Of a DNA stretch of 32,861 nt, positions 7,251 through 16,235 are shown piece after piece (within the stretch, counting starts at the first letter, position 1; each line of letters opens with the position of its first letter). Position numbers and translations under genes: made by a program. The notes under the pieces are model-generated. The model did not search any database, was not told the origin of the DNA, and was given only the letters and a program-made list of their open reading frames with translations. The stretch spans positions 1 to 32,861 of the forward strand of contig CALJJQ010000026.1 in assembly GCA_937973965.1 (NCBI GenBank). Direction: 5' to 3'. Source of the stretch: an uncultured Calothrix sp. GTDB taxonomy: Bacteria > Cyanobacteriota > Cyanobacteriia > Cyanobacteriales > Nostocaceae.

Positions 7251-10094
7251 ATGAATTCCCATCATCCAATTTGGAAGCTTACCCCGGAAGAAGTTTATCA
7301 ACAACTGATAACAACATCATTGGGTCTAAGCACAGCAGAAGCAAATTTTCGCCTCCAACGATCTGGTTATAATGAACTTCCTCACAGCGAGACTCGTCCG
7401 CTAATTTTGCGCTTTATTGATCAACTAACTCACTTTATGGCATTGCTGTTGTGGGTAGCGGGAATTTTAGCTTTTGTTTCCCATACACCAGAATTAGGAT
7501 GGGCGATTTGGGCTGTAATCTGGATTAATGCCATTTTTAGTTTTTGGCAAGAATTTCAAGCGGAAAAAGCCCTAACCGCCTTAACAAAAGTATTGCCTAC
7601 ACAGGTAAAAGTTTATCGTGATGGTCAACTTTGTCAAATACCAGCACGGGAGCTAGTTGTGGGGGATGTTATCCAATTAGAAGAGGGTGATAAAATCTCT
7701 GCTGATGGACGATTAATTAATAGTCAATCCCTTTATGTTGATGTTTCTATTTTGACGGGAGAATCTCTCCCTGTCCCTCGTCATAGTCAGGCGATCGCAG
7801 TGGAAAATATGCGACCGACGGAGGCTGGAAATCTTGTATTTGCTGGTTCAACGGTGTCATCAGGACGGGGATTAGCGGTGGTTTATGCGACTGGAAGTCA
7901 TACTGAATTTGGTCAAGTTGCTCACCTGACAACAAATATCAAACGGGAAACAAGTACCCTAGAGGTACAGATTACCCATGTGGTTCATATTATCACTCTC
8001 ATTGCCATTTGTATGGGAGTAATTGTGTTTTTCCTGACCAATTTCTTGGTGGGGATGGAGTTAAAGGAAAGTTTCGTATTTACAATTGGAATTATTGTTG
8101 CCTTTGTTCCCGAAGGTTTATTACCAACAGTCAGTTTAGCATTAGCAATTGGTGTACAAAGGATGGCACGTCAAAATGCCCTAGTTCGTCGGCTTTCGGC
8201 TGTAGAAACCCTGAGTGCTACGACTATTATTTGTACTGATAAAACGGGAACTTTAACTAAAAATGAAATGACCGTTCGCCAGGTTTGGCTTCCTGATGGC
8301 GAAATTGAAATTACAGGTATTGGTTATGAACCAATTGGGGAATTAAAAATTACTAAATTAGAGCAGGAAAAACCAGTAAAATTACTATTAGCTGGTGCAG
8401 CCCTTTGCAACAATGCCAAATTAATTTATAATTCCAGTTCTCAGCAATGGCAAGAATTAGGAGACCCTACAGAAGCCGCTTTATTAGTAGCTGCGATCAA
8501 AGCCGGATTTAACTTAGAAGAATTACAGCAAAAACTCCCCCGTCACCAGGAAATTCCCTTCGATTCCCATCGTCGAATGATGACGGTTGTTGTTGCAGAC
8601 GATTCCGGGTTTTTAGAAAGTGTTCACCATCAATACTGGATATTTACCAAAGGCGCTCCTGTAGATGTTCTCGAACACTGCCAATTTATTTTATCCCAAC
8701 AACAACAACAGGAATTGACCGCAGAACAACGCCATCAAATCCAAATTGCCAATGATCAACTTGCATCTCAAGGATACCGAGTATTAGCGATCGCTACCCG
8801 TCAGGGAGGTGCGGAATTAGCCACCAGCAACCCAAATCAAGTACAGACGCCATATATCGCGTCTCTAGAAAATGATTTGACCTTCATTGGACTAGTGGCA
8901 ATCATCGATCCCCCCCGTCCCGAAGTTGCAGACGCGATCGCCCTTTGTCATCATGCCGGAATTCAAGTCACAATGATTACTGGTGATTACGGACTTACCG
9001 CCGCCGCGATCGCTGCTAAAATTGGTTTAATTAATGGTAAACCCAGGGTAATTACCGGAGAACAGTTAAATCACCTTTCCGATGCCCAATTGCGACAAAT
9101 ATTACATAAGCAAAAACATGGACTGGTATTTGCCAGGGTGATGCCGGAGCAAAAATTACGCCTCGTGCAAGCCTATAAAAATCTCGGTCATGTGGTCGCT
9201 GTCACTGGAGATGGGGTCAATGATGCACCAGCTCTGCGAGCCGCCAATATCAGTATTGCAATGGGTATGAATGGTACAGATGTTGCCCGTGAAGCTGCGG
9301 ATATTGTGTTAGTTGATGATAATTTTGCCACCATCGTCACCGCCATTGAACAAGGTCGAGCGGTTTATCAAAATATCCGTAAATTCATTACCTATATTCT
9401 GGCCTCCAATATGGCAGAATTTTTACCATTTTTGGCAATGGTACTGTTAAAAATACCACCAGCTTTAATTATTTTGCAAATATTAGCCATTGACCTGGGT
9501 ACGGATATGTTACCAGCTCTGGCTCTAGGTGCAGAACGTCCGGAAAGGGGTTCCATGACCCAACCACCACGTCAAAAATCCCAAAAACTACTGGATTTAC
9601 CCTTGATGTTGCGTGCCTACTGCTTCCTCGGTTTACTGGAAGGACTAGTGGGAATGACAGGATTTTTCCTAGTTTGGTGGGAAAATGGTTACGGAATTAG
9701 CCAACTCCAAGCGATCGCTCCTAGCATCCATTCCCATACAGCAAGTCCGACAATCATGGCAATTTACCGTCAAGCCACCACTGTAACTTTAGCTGCCATT
9801 GTCGCTTGTCAGGATGGAAACGTGTTTGCCTGTCGTTCCGAACGCATTTCAATTTTCAAATTAGGTTTCTTCAGCAATCGTCTAATTTGGTTCGGAATAG
9901 CCGTAGAATGGACATTAATTTTGGCAATTATCTATTCCCCCACCCTCGAAAAAATCTTTGCTACTGCACCCCTACAACCATCCCATTGGCTCGGTTTACT
10001 CCTGTGTCCACCCTTGATTTTAATCGCCGATGAAATCCGCAAAAAAATCCTTCGCGATGGTACTTCCAAAATTGCTCAATCTCGTCTCGATTGA
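7251..10094 (+). CDS. P2-type cation-transporting ATPase (Na+/K+-ATPase-like motifs)
   Basis: 947-residue P-type ATPase of the inner membrane, exchanging cations at the expense of ATP through a phospho-aspartate. Visible in order: N-terminal cation-ATPase domain (1-60), TGES dephosphorylation loop (169-172), PEGLLP in TM4 (287-292), DKTGTLT with phosphorylated Asp330, DPTEAA (405-410) and KGAP (467-470) in the nucleotide-binding domain, TGDGVNDAP (652-660), and IDLGTDMLPA in TM6 (747-756) with acidic residues at 748 and 752. PEGLL and IDLGTDM(L/V)PA resemble Na+/K+-ATPase alpha (P2C) more than the PEGLPA of SERCA-type pumps; the ion cannot be fixed by eye. AGGG lies 7 nt before the ATG. A palindromic repeat is embedded in frame near residues 531-539. 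Confidence 0.93.
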   Translation: MNSHHPIWKLTPEEVYQQLITTSLGLSTAEANFRLQRSGYNELPHSETRPLILRFIDQLTHFMALLLWVAGILAFVSHTPELGWAIWAVIWINAIFSFWQEFQAEKALTALTKVLPTQVKVYRDGQLCQIPARELVVGDVIQLEEGDKISADGRLINSQSLYVDVSILTGESLPVPRHSQAIAVENMRPTEAGNLVFAGSTVSSGRGLAVVYATGSHTEFGQVAHLTTNIKRETSTLEVQITHVVHIITLIAICMGVIVFFLTNFLVGMELKESFVFTIGIIVAFVPEGLLPTVSLALAIGVQRMARQNALVRRLSAVETLSATTIICTDKTGTLTKNEMTVRQVWLPDGEIEITGIGYEPIGELKITKLEQEKPVKLLLAGAALCNNAKLIYNSSSQQWQELGDPTEAALLVAAIKAGFNLEELQQKLPRHQEIPFDSHRRMMTVVVADDSGFLESVHHQYWIFTKGAPVDVLEHCQFILSQQQQQELTAEQRHQIQIANDQLASQGYRVLAIATRQGGAELATSNPNQVQTPYIASLENDLTFIGLVAIIDPPRPEVADAIALCHHAGIQVTMITGDYGLTAAAIAAKIGLINGKPRVITGEQLNHLSDAQLRQILHKQKHGLVFARVMPEQKLRLVQAYKNLGHVVAVTGDGVNDAPALRAANISIAMGMNGTDVAREAADIVLVDDNFATIVTAIEQGRAVYQNIRKFITYILASNMAEFLPFLAMVLLKIPPALIILQILAIDLGTDMLPALALGAERPERGSMTQPPRQKSQKLLDLPLMLRAYCFLGLLEGLVGMTGFFLVWWENGYGISQLQAIAPSIHSHTASPTIMAIYRQATTVTLAAIVACQDGNVFACRSERISIFKLGFFSNRLIWFGIAVEWTLILAIIYSPTLEKIFATAPLQPSHWLGLLLCPPLILIADEIRKKILRDGTSKIAQSRLD
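8843..8866. repeat. GAGACG-family palindrome inside the ATPase gene
   Basis: ACAGACGCCATATATCGCGT followed by CTCT is an imperfect palindrome of the family seen in intergenic sites. The preceding GTACAGA also matches the MITE interiors (for example GTACAGACGCGATATATCGC in copy B). It is read in frame as part of QVQTPYIASLEN, between two conserved blocks of the nucleotide-binding domain, and adds no stop. Confidence 0.65.
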
Positions 10095-10748
10095 AAACAG
10101 GAGTATGGCTTGACCAACAAGACTTTTAATTGGACGCAAATCATCTTTTGTATTGTATAACTGGTAAGCCATATCTTGGTCATTTCCCCAATGTTCTGTA
10201 AGAACGTGCTGCAAAAAACGTAAGTGTTCCCAGCGATGGAGTCTCCAATATTTCTAAATCTTCTAGTTCTTCCAAGCCTAAAGGTTTTGCTAAATCCAAA
10301 CAACTGATCCAAGCTTCTTCATTATTATTTCTGACTAGAGGTCGAATCACATCCCAGCAGTCTCGAAGTCCCTTAAGACTAATTTGCGATCGCCCCTGTT
10401 GCTGAAATATCCAGTTAAAGTCATCTGAATGCCAAAATAAATAAGCAGAACCTTGTTCTCCTGGAGTGCGAGCAAGCCTACCAATTTCTTGTAAGTAAGC
10501 TTCTGGAGTCGCAGGTGGTGGCAAACGCTTTAAGGAACCTGAGCATAATCCATCAAGTTGCTTTACAGCATTTTCCAGGTCTTCAATCACCTTGAGTGTT
10601 GCCGTAGCAGTAACAAAACCCCAACGAATAGAACTATTCTGTTGTCGTTTGTTGTCAAATTTCTGAATATTTTTGGCAATTCTTAAAAAGTCTGGTCGAA
10701 AGTCGTGTCTCCATTGAGACAAGGTGTGAGCTTCATCAAGCACCCGTA
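10095..10748 (-). pseudogene. RecQ-like DEAH helicase remnant
   Basis: Reading leftward, the fragment has motif II and its follow-on (VLDEAHTLSQWRHDFRPDF) and motif III (VTATATL). It then jumps to motif VI (PEAYLQEIGRLARTPGEQGS) and a C-terminal segment. Motifs I and Ia at the front and IV-V in the middle are missing, so there is a 5' truncation and an internal deletion. A one-base frameshift near 10240 moves the homologous reading frame: HRWEHLRFLQHVLTEHWGND continues in the other frame to about 10100. The 5' break coincides with a dispersed repeat (10748-10817). It is convergent with the ATPase gene and abuts its stop codon. This is a relic of a helicase, not a functional gene. Confidence 0.75.
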
Positions 10749-10817
10749 GTGAAAAATAGCGTGCCGTTGACTGATGACTGTTAACCGTCAACCGTTAACT
10801 CAGATTTCACAAATTAT
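10748..10817. repeat. Dispersed repeat with GTTAAC-type tandem units, copy 1
   Basis: GTGAAAAATAGCGTGCCGTT, then GACTGATGACTG and units of TTAACCGTCAAC, ending in AGATTTCACAAAT. Nearly the same arrangement occurs at 12640-12734, and its tail occurs at 18656-18690. Related units are present at 11328-11352 and 11580-11637. It is joined directly to the broken 5' end of the helicase remnant. Confidence 0.6.
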
Positions 10818-10829
10818 TTAGGAATGTGG

Positions 10830-10858
10830 TAGATCGAAATTTTGAGGAACCTGTGAGG
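10830..10858 (+). repeat. Dispersed 29-bp repeat, copy 2
   Basis: Second copy of the sequence at 6482-6510, with 3 mismatches. Between here and 11080 there is no gene. A 7-bp-stem hairpin, AATCCTT...AAGGATT (10999-11019), is the only other structure seen. Confidence 0.5.
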
Positions 10859-11079
10859 AGATTGGGAGAGAATGAAAACCTAAAGCTTCTCAAAACCTCC
10901 TAGCATTATTGAAAATAAAATCAGCAAACCGGGAATCAGCCAGTTATTGACTTTTTTCTCAACTGATGAATGAGGTCACTTTGAACCTTAACTGACAAAA
11001 TCCTTGACTCACAAGGATTGTAGCGTTTAAAATCCGTCGAATTCAGGTTATTTGATATGCACACTCTCTCGGAACCCTC

Positions 11080-11294
11080 AAAAAATGTTAATCCCTCATC
11101 CCAAAATATTCTCTAAGGACTAGGTGAAAGCATAAACCTTTTCGTCTCAAAAGCTTACTGCGAGAGGCTTATATACCTATAGGCGATTATCATTCTCATA
11201 CGTTAGATTATAATAATCCCCTGGAGCCATATTTTGATACTAACAGAAACCCCGATTATAAATCAACCCTTTTTCTGAAGTTTTGGATTGAATT
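11080..11294 (-). repeat. Fur-box-containing leader-like repeat, copy 2 (inverted)
   Basis: Minus-strand homologue of 2970-3188. Shared blocks on the minus strand are TTCAGAAAAAGGGTTGATTT, GGTTTCTG, GAATGATAATC (11197-11187), TATAAGCCT, GTAAG and ATGAGGGATTAACATTTTTT. The Fur-like core is weaker here (10-11 nt). No gene follows on the minus strand before the helicase remnant. The rest of 11295-11759 holds GTTGACAGT-type tandem units (11328-11352, 11580-11637) and nothing else that I can identify. Confidence 0.6.
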
Positions 11295-11759
11295 ACACTC
11301 CACAGATTGATATATTTTCCTTTTGGTTTGTTGACAGTTGACTGATAACAGTACTTGAAGGATGTTTGAAAAGTCGGTTTTAATACTTAACAAGCTCGTT
11401 TTTTAGAAGTAAATACGATCCGTCAGGTGGCTAATTCCTGAAATTGGCTGTGGGTGACTTGAAATGCGGTCGGAATATTAATACTTGGGTTGTGCATAGA
11501 AATAAAGTCTCATCGCCCAGGCTTTTGAATATCATGATCAGCTAAAATTCACAGAAATCACATAACTACTTGATTTGCTGTTGACGACGGTTAACAGTTG
11601 ACGGTTGACAGTTAGCAATTAACAATTAACAGTCATCTATTTAAAAAAGGTAGACGCGCAGAGGCTTCTTGCAAAGTGACAATCTCAAACACCTGATTTC
11701 AGAACACGAGTGCATAATTCCTATAATTATTAAGTGCTGATAACAAGAGATTTTATCAG

Positions 11760-12545
11760 TTAATCATGTTGGGGAAAACGGACTTCTGCACCTAGTTCGG
11801 TTTGAATTACTCTCCCTCCTAATTTCTCTATTTCTTGGATTACTCGTTTACTAGTAGGTTCATCGACTCCGTTTTGTAAAATCATTGCCCATGCGGAGAT
11901 TTGAGCGGTTTTACTGTTAGGATTACTGGCTAAAAAGTTGGCTGTGGTTTGGGACATGGCGGCAATGGCTTTGCTTTCTTCATCGCTGTAATATTTAGCC
12001 CAGTCTGCGGCGGATTGAAATGATTTTTTGGCAGCTTGGGATTGTCCTAAAAATAATAATTCATCAATCCCTTTATATCTCCAAATATAGTAGGATTGTT
12101 TGGGTAAAAAGGGTCTTAGGTGTTGCAAACCGCGTTCGGTGATTTGTACAGACTTTTCTGGCATTGCTGCGTACATGGATGTACTGGTGGAAAGGTTTAA
12201 GTATGCTAAACGGAAGCGGGGGTCGTGTTTTAAAATTATTTCAAAGTATTCGGGACTGAGGTGATAACCTGTTTTTTGACGGGCGATGTCGTCACCAAAG
12301 TATTGAAAAAAGCTTAAAAAGACAGCGTTAGCGAAGATATTGTCGTAACCGAAGGCGGGAATTTTTTTGAGGATTTCGAGACGTATTTTTTCTGCGGATA
12401 CTTCTCTTTGCAATTCAGATAATGAGATTTTGTCACTACGGTTAATCATTTTTTGCATTCTGGGGAATTGGAGAGTGATAACTCCGAGAACACATAATAA
12501 AGATGCTAGAAATGCACTAAGAAATTGACGATATAAAATCAACAT
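11760..12545 (-). CDS. Membrane-anchored conserved protein with TPR-like helices
   Basis: 261 residues. An N-terminal hydrophobic segment (about 5-27, SAFLASLLCVLGVITLQF) looks like a membrane anchor or uncleaved signal. The rest is predicted helical and resembles tetratricopeptide architecture: YHLSPEYFEIILKHDPRFRLAYLN (about 93-116) and AKKSFQSAADWAKYY are typical of TPR helix pairs. It looks like a cyanobacterial conserved protein family, but I cannot assign a function. It is isolated between repeat-rich spacers; TPR proteins of this type usually act as protein-protein scaffolds. The start at 12545 places the hydrophobic segment at the extreme N terminus. Stop at 11760. Confidence 0.8.
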   Translation of the reverse strand: MLILYRQFLSAFLASLLCVLGVITLQFPRMQKMINRSDKISLSELQREVSAEKIRLEILKKIPAFGYDNIFANAVFLSFFQYFGDDIARQKTGYHLSPEYFEIILKHDPRFRLAYLNLSTSTSMYAAMPEKSVQITERGLQHLRPFLPKQSYYIWRYKGIDELLFLGQSQAAKKSFQSAADWAKYYSDEESKAIAAMSQTTANFLASNPNSKTAQISAWAMILQNGVDEPTSKRVIQEIEKLGGRVIQTELGAEVRFPQHD

Positions 12546-12639
12546 TGGGATAATCTCAAGAGTATTTCCAAAAAAAGTGAAAATAAATATATTCTCCTGG
12601 CATTACTAACAGTAACCTAATACAGCACTCCGATTTAAG

Positions 12640-12734
12640 TCGTGAAAAACGGCGTGCCGTTGACTGATGACTGGTGACTATTAACCGTCAACTGTCAACC
12701 GTAAACAACCCTACATTTAAGATTTCACAAATCC
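12640..12734. repeat. Dispersed repeat with GTTAAC-type tandem units, copy 2
   Basis: GTGAAAAACGGCGTGCCGTT, GACTGATGACTGGTGACTAT and TTAACCGTCAACTGTCAACC units, ending with CAACCCTACATTTAAGATTT and CACAAATCC. It is homologous to 10748-10817, and its end matches 18656-18690. The rest of 12735-13281 has no supportable gene. It contains small hairpins such as CCGAAACTACGTTTCGG near 13025-13042. Confidence 0.6.
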
Positions 12735-13281
12735 CGCTCGGACTACTGTAACTACCTATGTATTTTTTTCAATCATCACATCATTTTTGATGGAGGTTGG
12801 TGGATCACAAATATTATGATGCCCACTTTTGACGGAAAATTTAACGTTTGCTGATGGGACATTACTTTTAATTACTTTTATCGGACTTACACAAAAGTAA
12901 TGTCACCGCATCATTATGTAGCTTGCCGTAGGTTGCGATCGCGAAGTAATACGTAGCAAGCTTATTGCTGTGTACACCAAACGCCGTGCTATGCACGTCT
13001 ACACAAAAATCCTGCGATTGCTTCCCGAAACTACGTTTCGGTGGTAATGACAAATCTTCTTGGCGTAAGTCCTGTTTTATTTGCAAGGGGAATAGATGCT
13101 CCAAAGGAATTGCCTTTAAGCATCACAGAATGATGTGGAACTCCCAGGGGCTGAATGTCGTCGCCGTGTCTGGGTGGTACAGCTGCAAATATACAGATTG
13201 ATAACTTGATCGCTTGATGGGTCGGATGGGAAACTGATGGGAACTATCGGTCAGGTTAGATACAGATATAAGGGTATGGAG

Positions 13282-14355
13282 ATGAAGTTTAGTGAGATTG
13301 TCGAAAAGTTGGGCAATTTGGTGGTGACCAGTAGTCTGGAAGCAAATCCAGGACATAATCCGGAAATTAATGGGGTTGCAGCGATTGATGAGGCTGTTGA
13401 GGGGACAATTAGTTATGTGGAGGGGGGTAAGTTTGTCTCCTTTATCCGGACAACTGCTGCAAGTGCGGTAATTTTGGCGAATAATGCGGAAATTCAAAAC
13501 TTGGCAACGGAACGGGGTTTGGCTTGGGTTGCTACCCGTGAACCTCGTTTAGCTTTTGCTGAAGCGATCGCAATTTTTTATCAACCTTGGCAACCTCAAC
13601 CGGAAATCCACCCGACGGCTGTGATTCATGAAACTGCTAAAATCGGGGTAAATGTCCATATCGGGGCTTATACGGTGATTCAACCCCATGTGGAAATCGG
13701 GGATAATGTTTGTATCCACCCCCATGTAGTTATCTATCCCCATGTGAAAATTGGTCGGGGGTCTTTGCTCCATTCCCACTGTACAATCCACGAACGAACG
13801 CAAATCGGGAATTATTGTGTAATCCATAGCGGTGCGGTCATTGGTGCAGAAGGTTTTGGTTTTGTTCCCACACCCACTGGATGGATGAAAATGCAACAGT
13901 CTGGTTACACTGTTTTGGAAGATGGGGTGGAGATTGGTTGTAATAGTGCTATTGACCGACCCGCAGTCGGAGAAACCCGAATTGGTAAATATACGGTGAT
14001 TGATAATCTAGTCCAAGTCGGACATGGTTGTAAAACCGGAAGTGGATGTGCGATCGCTGGACAAGCAGGAATGGCTGGAGGTGTGGTTTTGGGTAATCGG
14101 GTCATCCTCGGTGGACAAACTGGTGTGTCTAACCAAGCCAAAATCGGTGACGGTGCGATCGCTTCTGCGAAAGCTGGTGTCCATAATGATATTCCCCCCG
14201 GTGAAATTGTCTCCGGTAGTCCCGCTATACCCTACAAAAAGTTCCTGCGAGTTTCGGCTGTGTTTTCCCGTCTCCCGGAAATGTATCAAAGTCTACGAGA
14301 AATTCAGCGTCAGTTCAAAAGTAATACCAATTTGCCAAAAGAATCCGACAAATGA
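13282..14355 (+). CDS. lpxD: UDP-3-O-acylglucosamine N-acyltransferase LpxD
   Basis: 357-residue cytosolic acyltransferase of lipid A biosynthesis, adding the 3-hydroxyacyl chain from acyl-ACP to the 2-amino group of UDP-3-O-acyl-glucosamine. An N-terminal uridine-binding domain (1-105) precedes a left-handed beta-helix of hexapeptide repeats (about 108-305; for example HPTAVIHETAKIGVNVHIGA). The catalytic histidine is His248 in IDNLVQVGHGC. GAEGFGFV (189-196) is the typical LpxD block. The C-terminal helix ends in a short charged tail. The frame is open to 13237, but family homology begins at MKFSEIVEKLG (ATG 13282); an ATG two codons earlier is possible. It stands alone rather than beside lpxA/lpxC. 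Confidence 0.95.
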   Translation: MKFSEIVEKLGNLVVTSSLEANPGHNPEINGVAAIDEAVEGTISYVEGGKFVSFIRTTAASAVILANNAEIQNLATERGLAWVATREPRLAFAEAIAIFYQPWQPQPEIHPTAVIHETAKIGVNVHIGAYTVIQPHVEIGDNVCIHPHVVIYPHVKIGRGSLLHSHCTIHERTQIGNYCVIHSGAVIGAEGFGFVPTPTGWMKMQQSGYTVLEDGVEIGCNSAIDRPAVGETRIGKYTVIDNLVQVGHGCKTGSGCAIAGQAGMAGGVVLGNRVILGGQTGVSNQAKIGDGAIASAKAGVHNDIPPGEIVSGSPAIPYKKFLRVSAVFSRLPEMYQSLREIQRQFKSNTNLPKESDK

Positions 14356-14366
14356 ATTTTGACCAA

Positions 14367-14393
14367 TAGAGACGTAGCATTGCTGCGTCTCTA
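14367..14393. repeat. GAGACG-family palindrome after lpxD
   Basis: TAGAGACG...CGTCTCTA with near-complementary interior (TAGCA with TGCTG), 11 nt downstream of the lpxD stop and between two converging genes. Could serve as a bidirectional terminator-like hairpin, though it lacks a clear U-run. Confidence 0.55.
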
Positions 14394-14407
14394 TAAATTA
14401 AACCAAA

Positions 14408-15283
14408 TCAACCTTTGATGCGTGATTTACGATTATTGGGTGGGGGAGGTGTGGGGAGACTCCCTTGACGACTGGTGCGAAATGTCACATTTACCCCTTC
14501 ATTGGACTGTTCTAATACCAGTAAAGGAGTCGGTTTTGCCTTTTGATCCCAATGCATAAAAGCAATCCTTCCCTGAATTGTAGGTTGCCAAGTATCGTGG
14601 TCTTCGGCTGGACTTAAGTAAGTTTCAATACAATCAATAATTTGGCTAATTGTTGCCGATGTGGTCTGTGTCGGTAACTTCATCAAACGAATTTGAATTC
14701 GGAATAGGACGCGTTTACGAATATCCGGTGCTGCTCCGGTTTCATATTCCACATCAAATATTTCATCAATCTGCCGTCCAGTGTTGTTGGCTAACCCGAC
14801 AACCCCCGTCGCATTGGTATTTGAGCGCAAAGCCTCTGTAATTTTATGTTTGACCTTAATTTTGATCTGGTTGACAATCGCAAAGTGAAATACCTCCTCA
14901 GCCATCCGCATCCGTAAATAATCAAGGTTAAATTCCCGTGAATTAATTAAATCCGGGTTAGTTTCCATTTTGCGAATGGTTTCTAGGGCCAATTTAAATT
15001 TTTTCTCCAGTTCACGGGTGCGAAATTGTTCAAATCGGATTTTTTTATTTAACTTATTTAACTGAATTTTGCCATAGATAATCAATCCAATCACCATCAC
15101 TGCCAAAAATCCTGATGTCACTACAAAAAAAGGCGGTGATTGTAACTCGCTGACTGCAACATTTTCCGTCACTTGGGTATTTACTGTCTGGGGTTTTGCG
15201 GTTACCGGAGATGCCTTTTGATTGTTAGTATTGGCTGTTTGGGCAATGATATACACCGGAACGGACATAATTGGCACATACAT
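14408..15283 (-). CDS. Conserved membrane-anchored coiled-coil protein of unknown function
   Basis: 291 residues, not a family I can name. A polar, Thr/Asn/Gln/Pro-rich N-terminal stretch (about 15-48) precedes one transmembrane helix (51-70, PFFVVTSGFLAVMVIGLIIY). A basic, heptad-like coiled coil follows (72-107, LNKLNKKIRFEQFRTRELEKKF), then a globular C-terminal domain (110-275) with alternating beta-type segments such as KRVLFRIQIRLMKLP and GRIAFMHWD, and a Pro-rich basic tail. The topology suggests a single-pass protein with a large soluble domain. It is divergent from the HAD gene, with 41 nt between starts, so a shared promoter region is likely. Met6 is an alternative start. Confidence 0.75.
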   Translation of the reverse strand: MYVPIMSVPVYIIAQTANTNNQKASPVTAKPQTVNTQVTENVAVSELQSPPFFVVTSGFLAVMVIGLIIYGKIQLNKLNKKIRFEQFRTRELEKKFKLALETIRKMETNPDLINSREFNLDYLRMRMAEEVFHFAIVNQIKIKVKHKITEALRSNTNATGVVGLANNTGRQIDEIFDVEYETGAAPDIRKRVLFRIQIRLMKLPTQTTSATISQIIDCIETYLSPAEDHDTWQPTIQGRIAFMHWDQKAKPTPLLVLEQSNEGVNVTFRTSRQGSLPTPPPPNNRKSRIKG

Positions 15284-15324
15284 AGATATATGGTATTCAA
15301 GTTTAGGATGCCCAAAAATTACCC

Positions 15325-16110
15325 ATGTCTAACCTACTTTCAGAAAATACAACCCTGCCAACTTGGAGTCAAATCCGACTCATTGCTACCGATATGGATG
15401 GAACCTTAACTACAGCCGGAAAGTTCACCCGCGAATTGATGCAGGCGTTTTACAATTTAAATGCAGCCGGAATTAAAGTGATAATTGTCACTGGACGCAG
15501 CGCCGGATGGGTCAGTGGAATTGCCCACTACTTACCCATTGATGGAGCGATCGCTGAAAATGGTGGTTTGTTTTATGCTGCCAATAGTGATACACCAGTA
15601 TTTATCACAGAAATTGAGGATATTCATGTTCACCGTCAGCAGCTCGCGGGTGTTTTTCGTCAAATCCAACGCCAATTCCCTCAAATACAGGAATCGGCTG
15701 ATAATCGTTTCCGGATTACAGATTGGACTTTTGATGTTGCTAAATTAACACCCGGTCAGTTGCAGCACATTCAAGCCATTTGTCTGGAGTTGGGATGGGG
15801 TTTTACCTACAGCACCGTCCAATGTCACATCAAACCCCTAATTCAAGACAAAGCTAGGGGATTATTGGCAGTGATGAATCATCATCTAGAACGGGTTTAT
15901 ACTCCCCAAAAAGTAATTACCGTAGGAGATAGCCCCAACGATGAAACCCTATTTAACCAAGAAAAATTCCCTCATTCCGTTGGGGTGGCCAATGTAATGG
16001 AATATACCTATCTCCTCCAGCATCAACCCACCTACATTACTAACAACAGTGAAGGAACAGGCTTTTGTGAGTTGGCGGATTTAATTTGTTTCCGCGCAGC
16101 CAATCCCTAA
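15325..16110 (+). CDS. HAD-superfamily hydrolase, type IIB (Cof-like phosphatase)
   Basis: 261-residue soluble phosphatase. Motif I is DMDGT (23-27, nucleophile Asp23 and acid/base Asp25), motif II is the Thr in IVTGRS (54-59), motif III Lys is probably Lys176 in IQDKARGL, and motif IV is VGDSPNDETLF (200-210). The intervening C2-type cap (about 85-165) places it in subclass IIB with Cof, sucrose-phosphate phosphatase and mannosyl-phosphoglycerate phosphatase-type enzymes. The substrate cannot be told from sequence alone. It is followed 125 nt downstream by map on the same strand. Confidence 0.9.
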   Translation: MSNLLSENTTLPTWSQIRLIATDMDGTLTTAGKFTRELMQAFYNLNAAGIKVIIVTGRSAGWVSGIAHYLPIDGAIAENGGLFYAANSDTPVFITEIEDIHVHRQQLAGVFRQIQRQFPQIQESADNRFRITDWTFDVAKLTPGQLQHIQAICLELGWGFTYSTVQCHIKPLIQDKARGLLAVMNHHLERVYTPQKVITVGDSPNDETLFNQEKFPHSVGVANVMEYTYLLQHQPTYITNNSEGTGFCELADLICFRAANP

Positions 16111-16235
16111 CACTGTTTTTTAACTATTTCCACTAATTGACTCAAAATAAGTTAACTTAAATATAGATATTGTTGCTAAACCCATTCAAAACCAGATATC
16201 GATATAAAATCCGATCCAAAGTTATTTAATTTCCC

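Noticed and set aside
12965-13201. 78-codon plus-strand open frame upstream of lpxD
   Set aside because: Composition rich in Cys and Lys from repeat DNA, no domain and no ribosome binding site.
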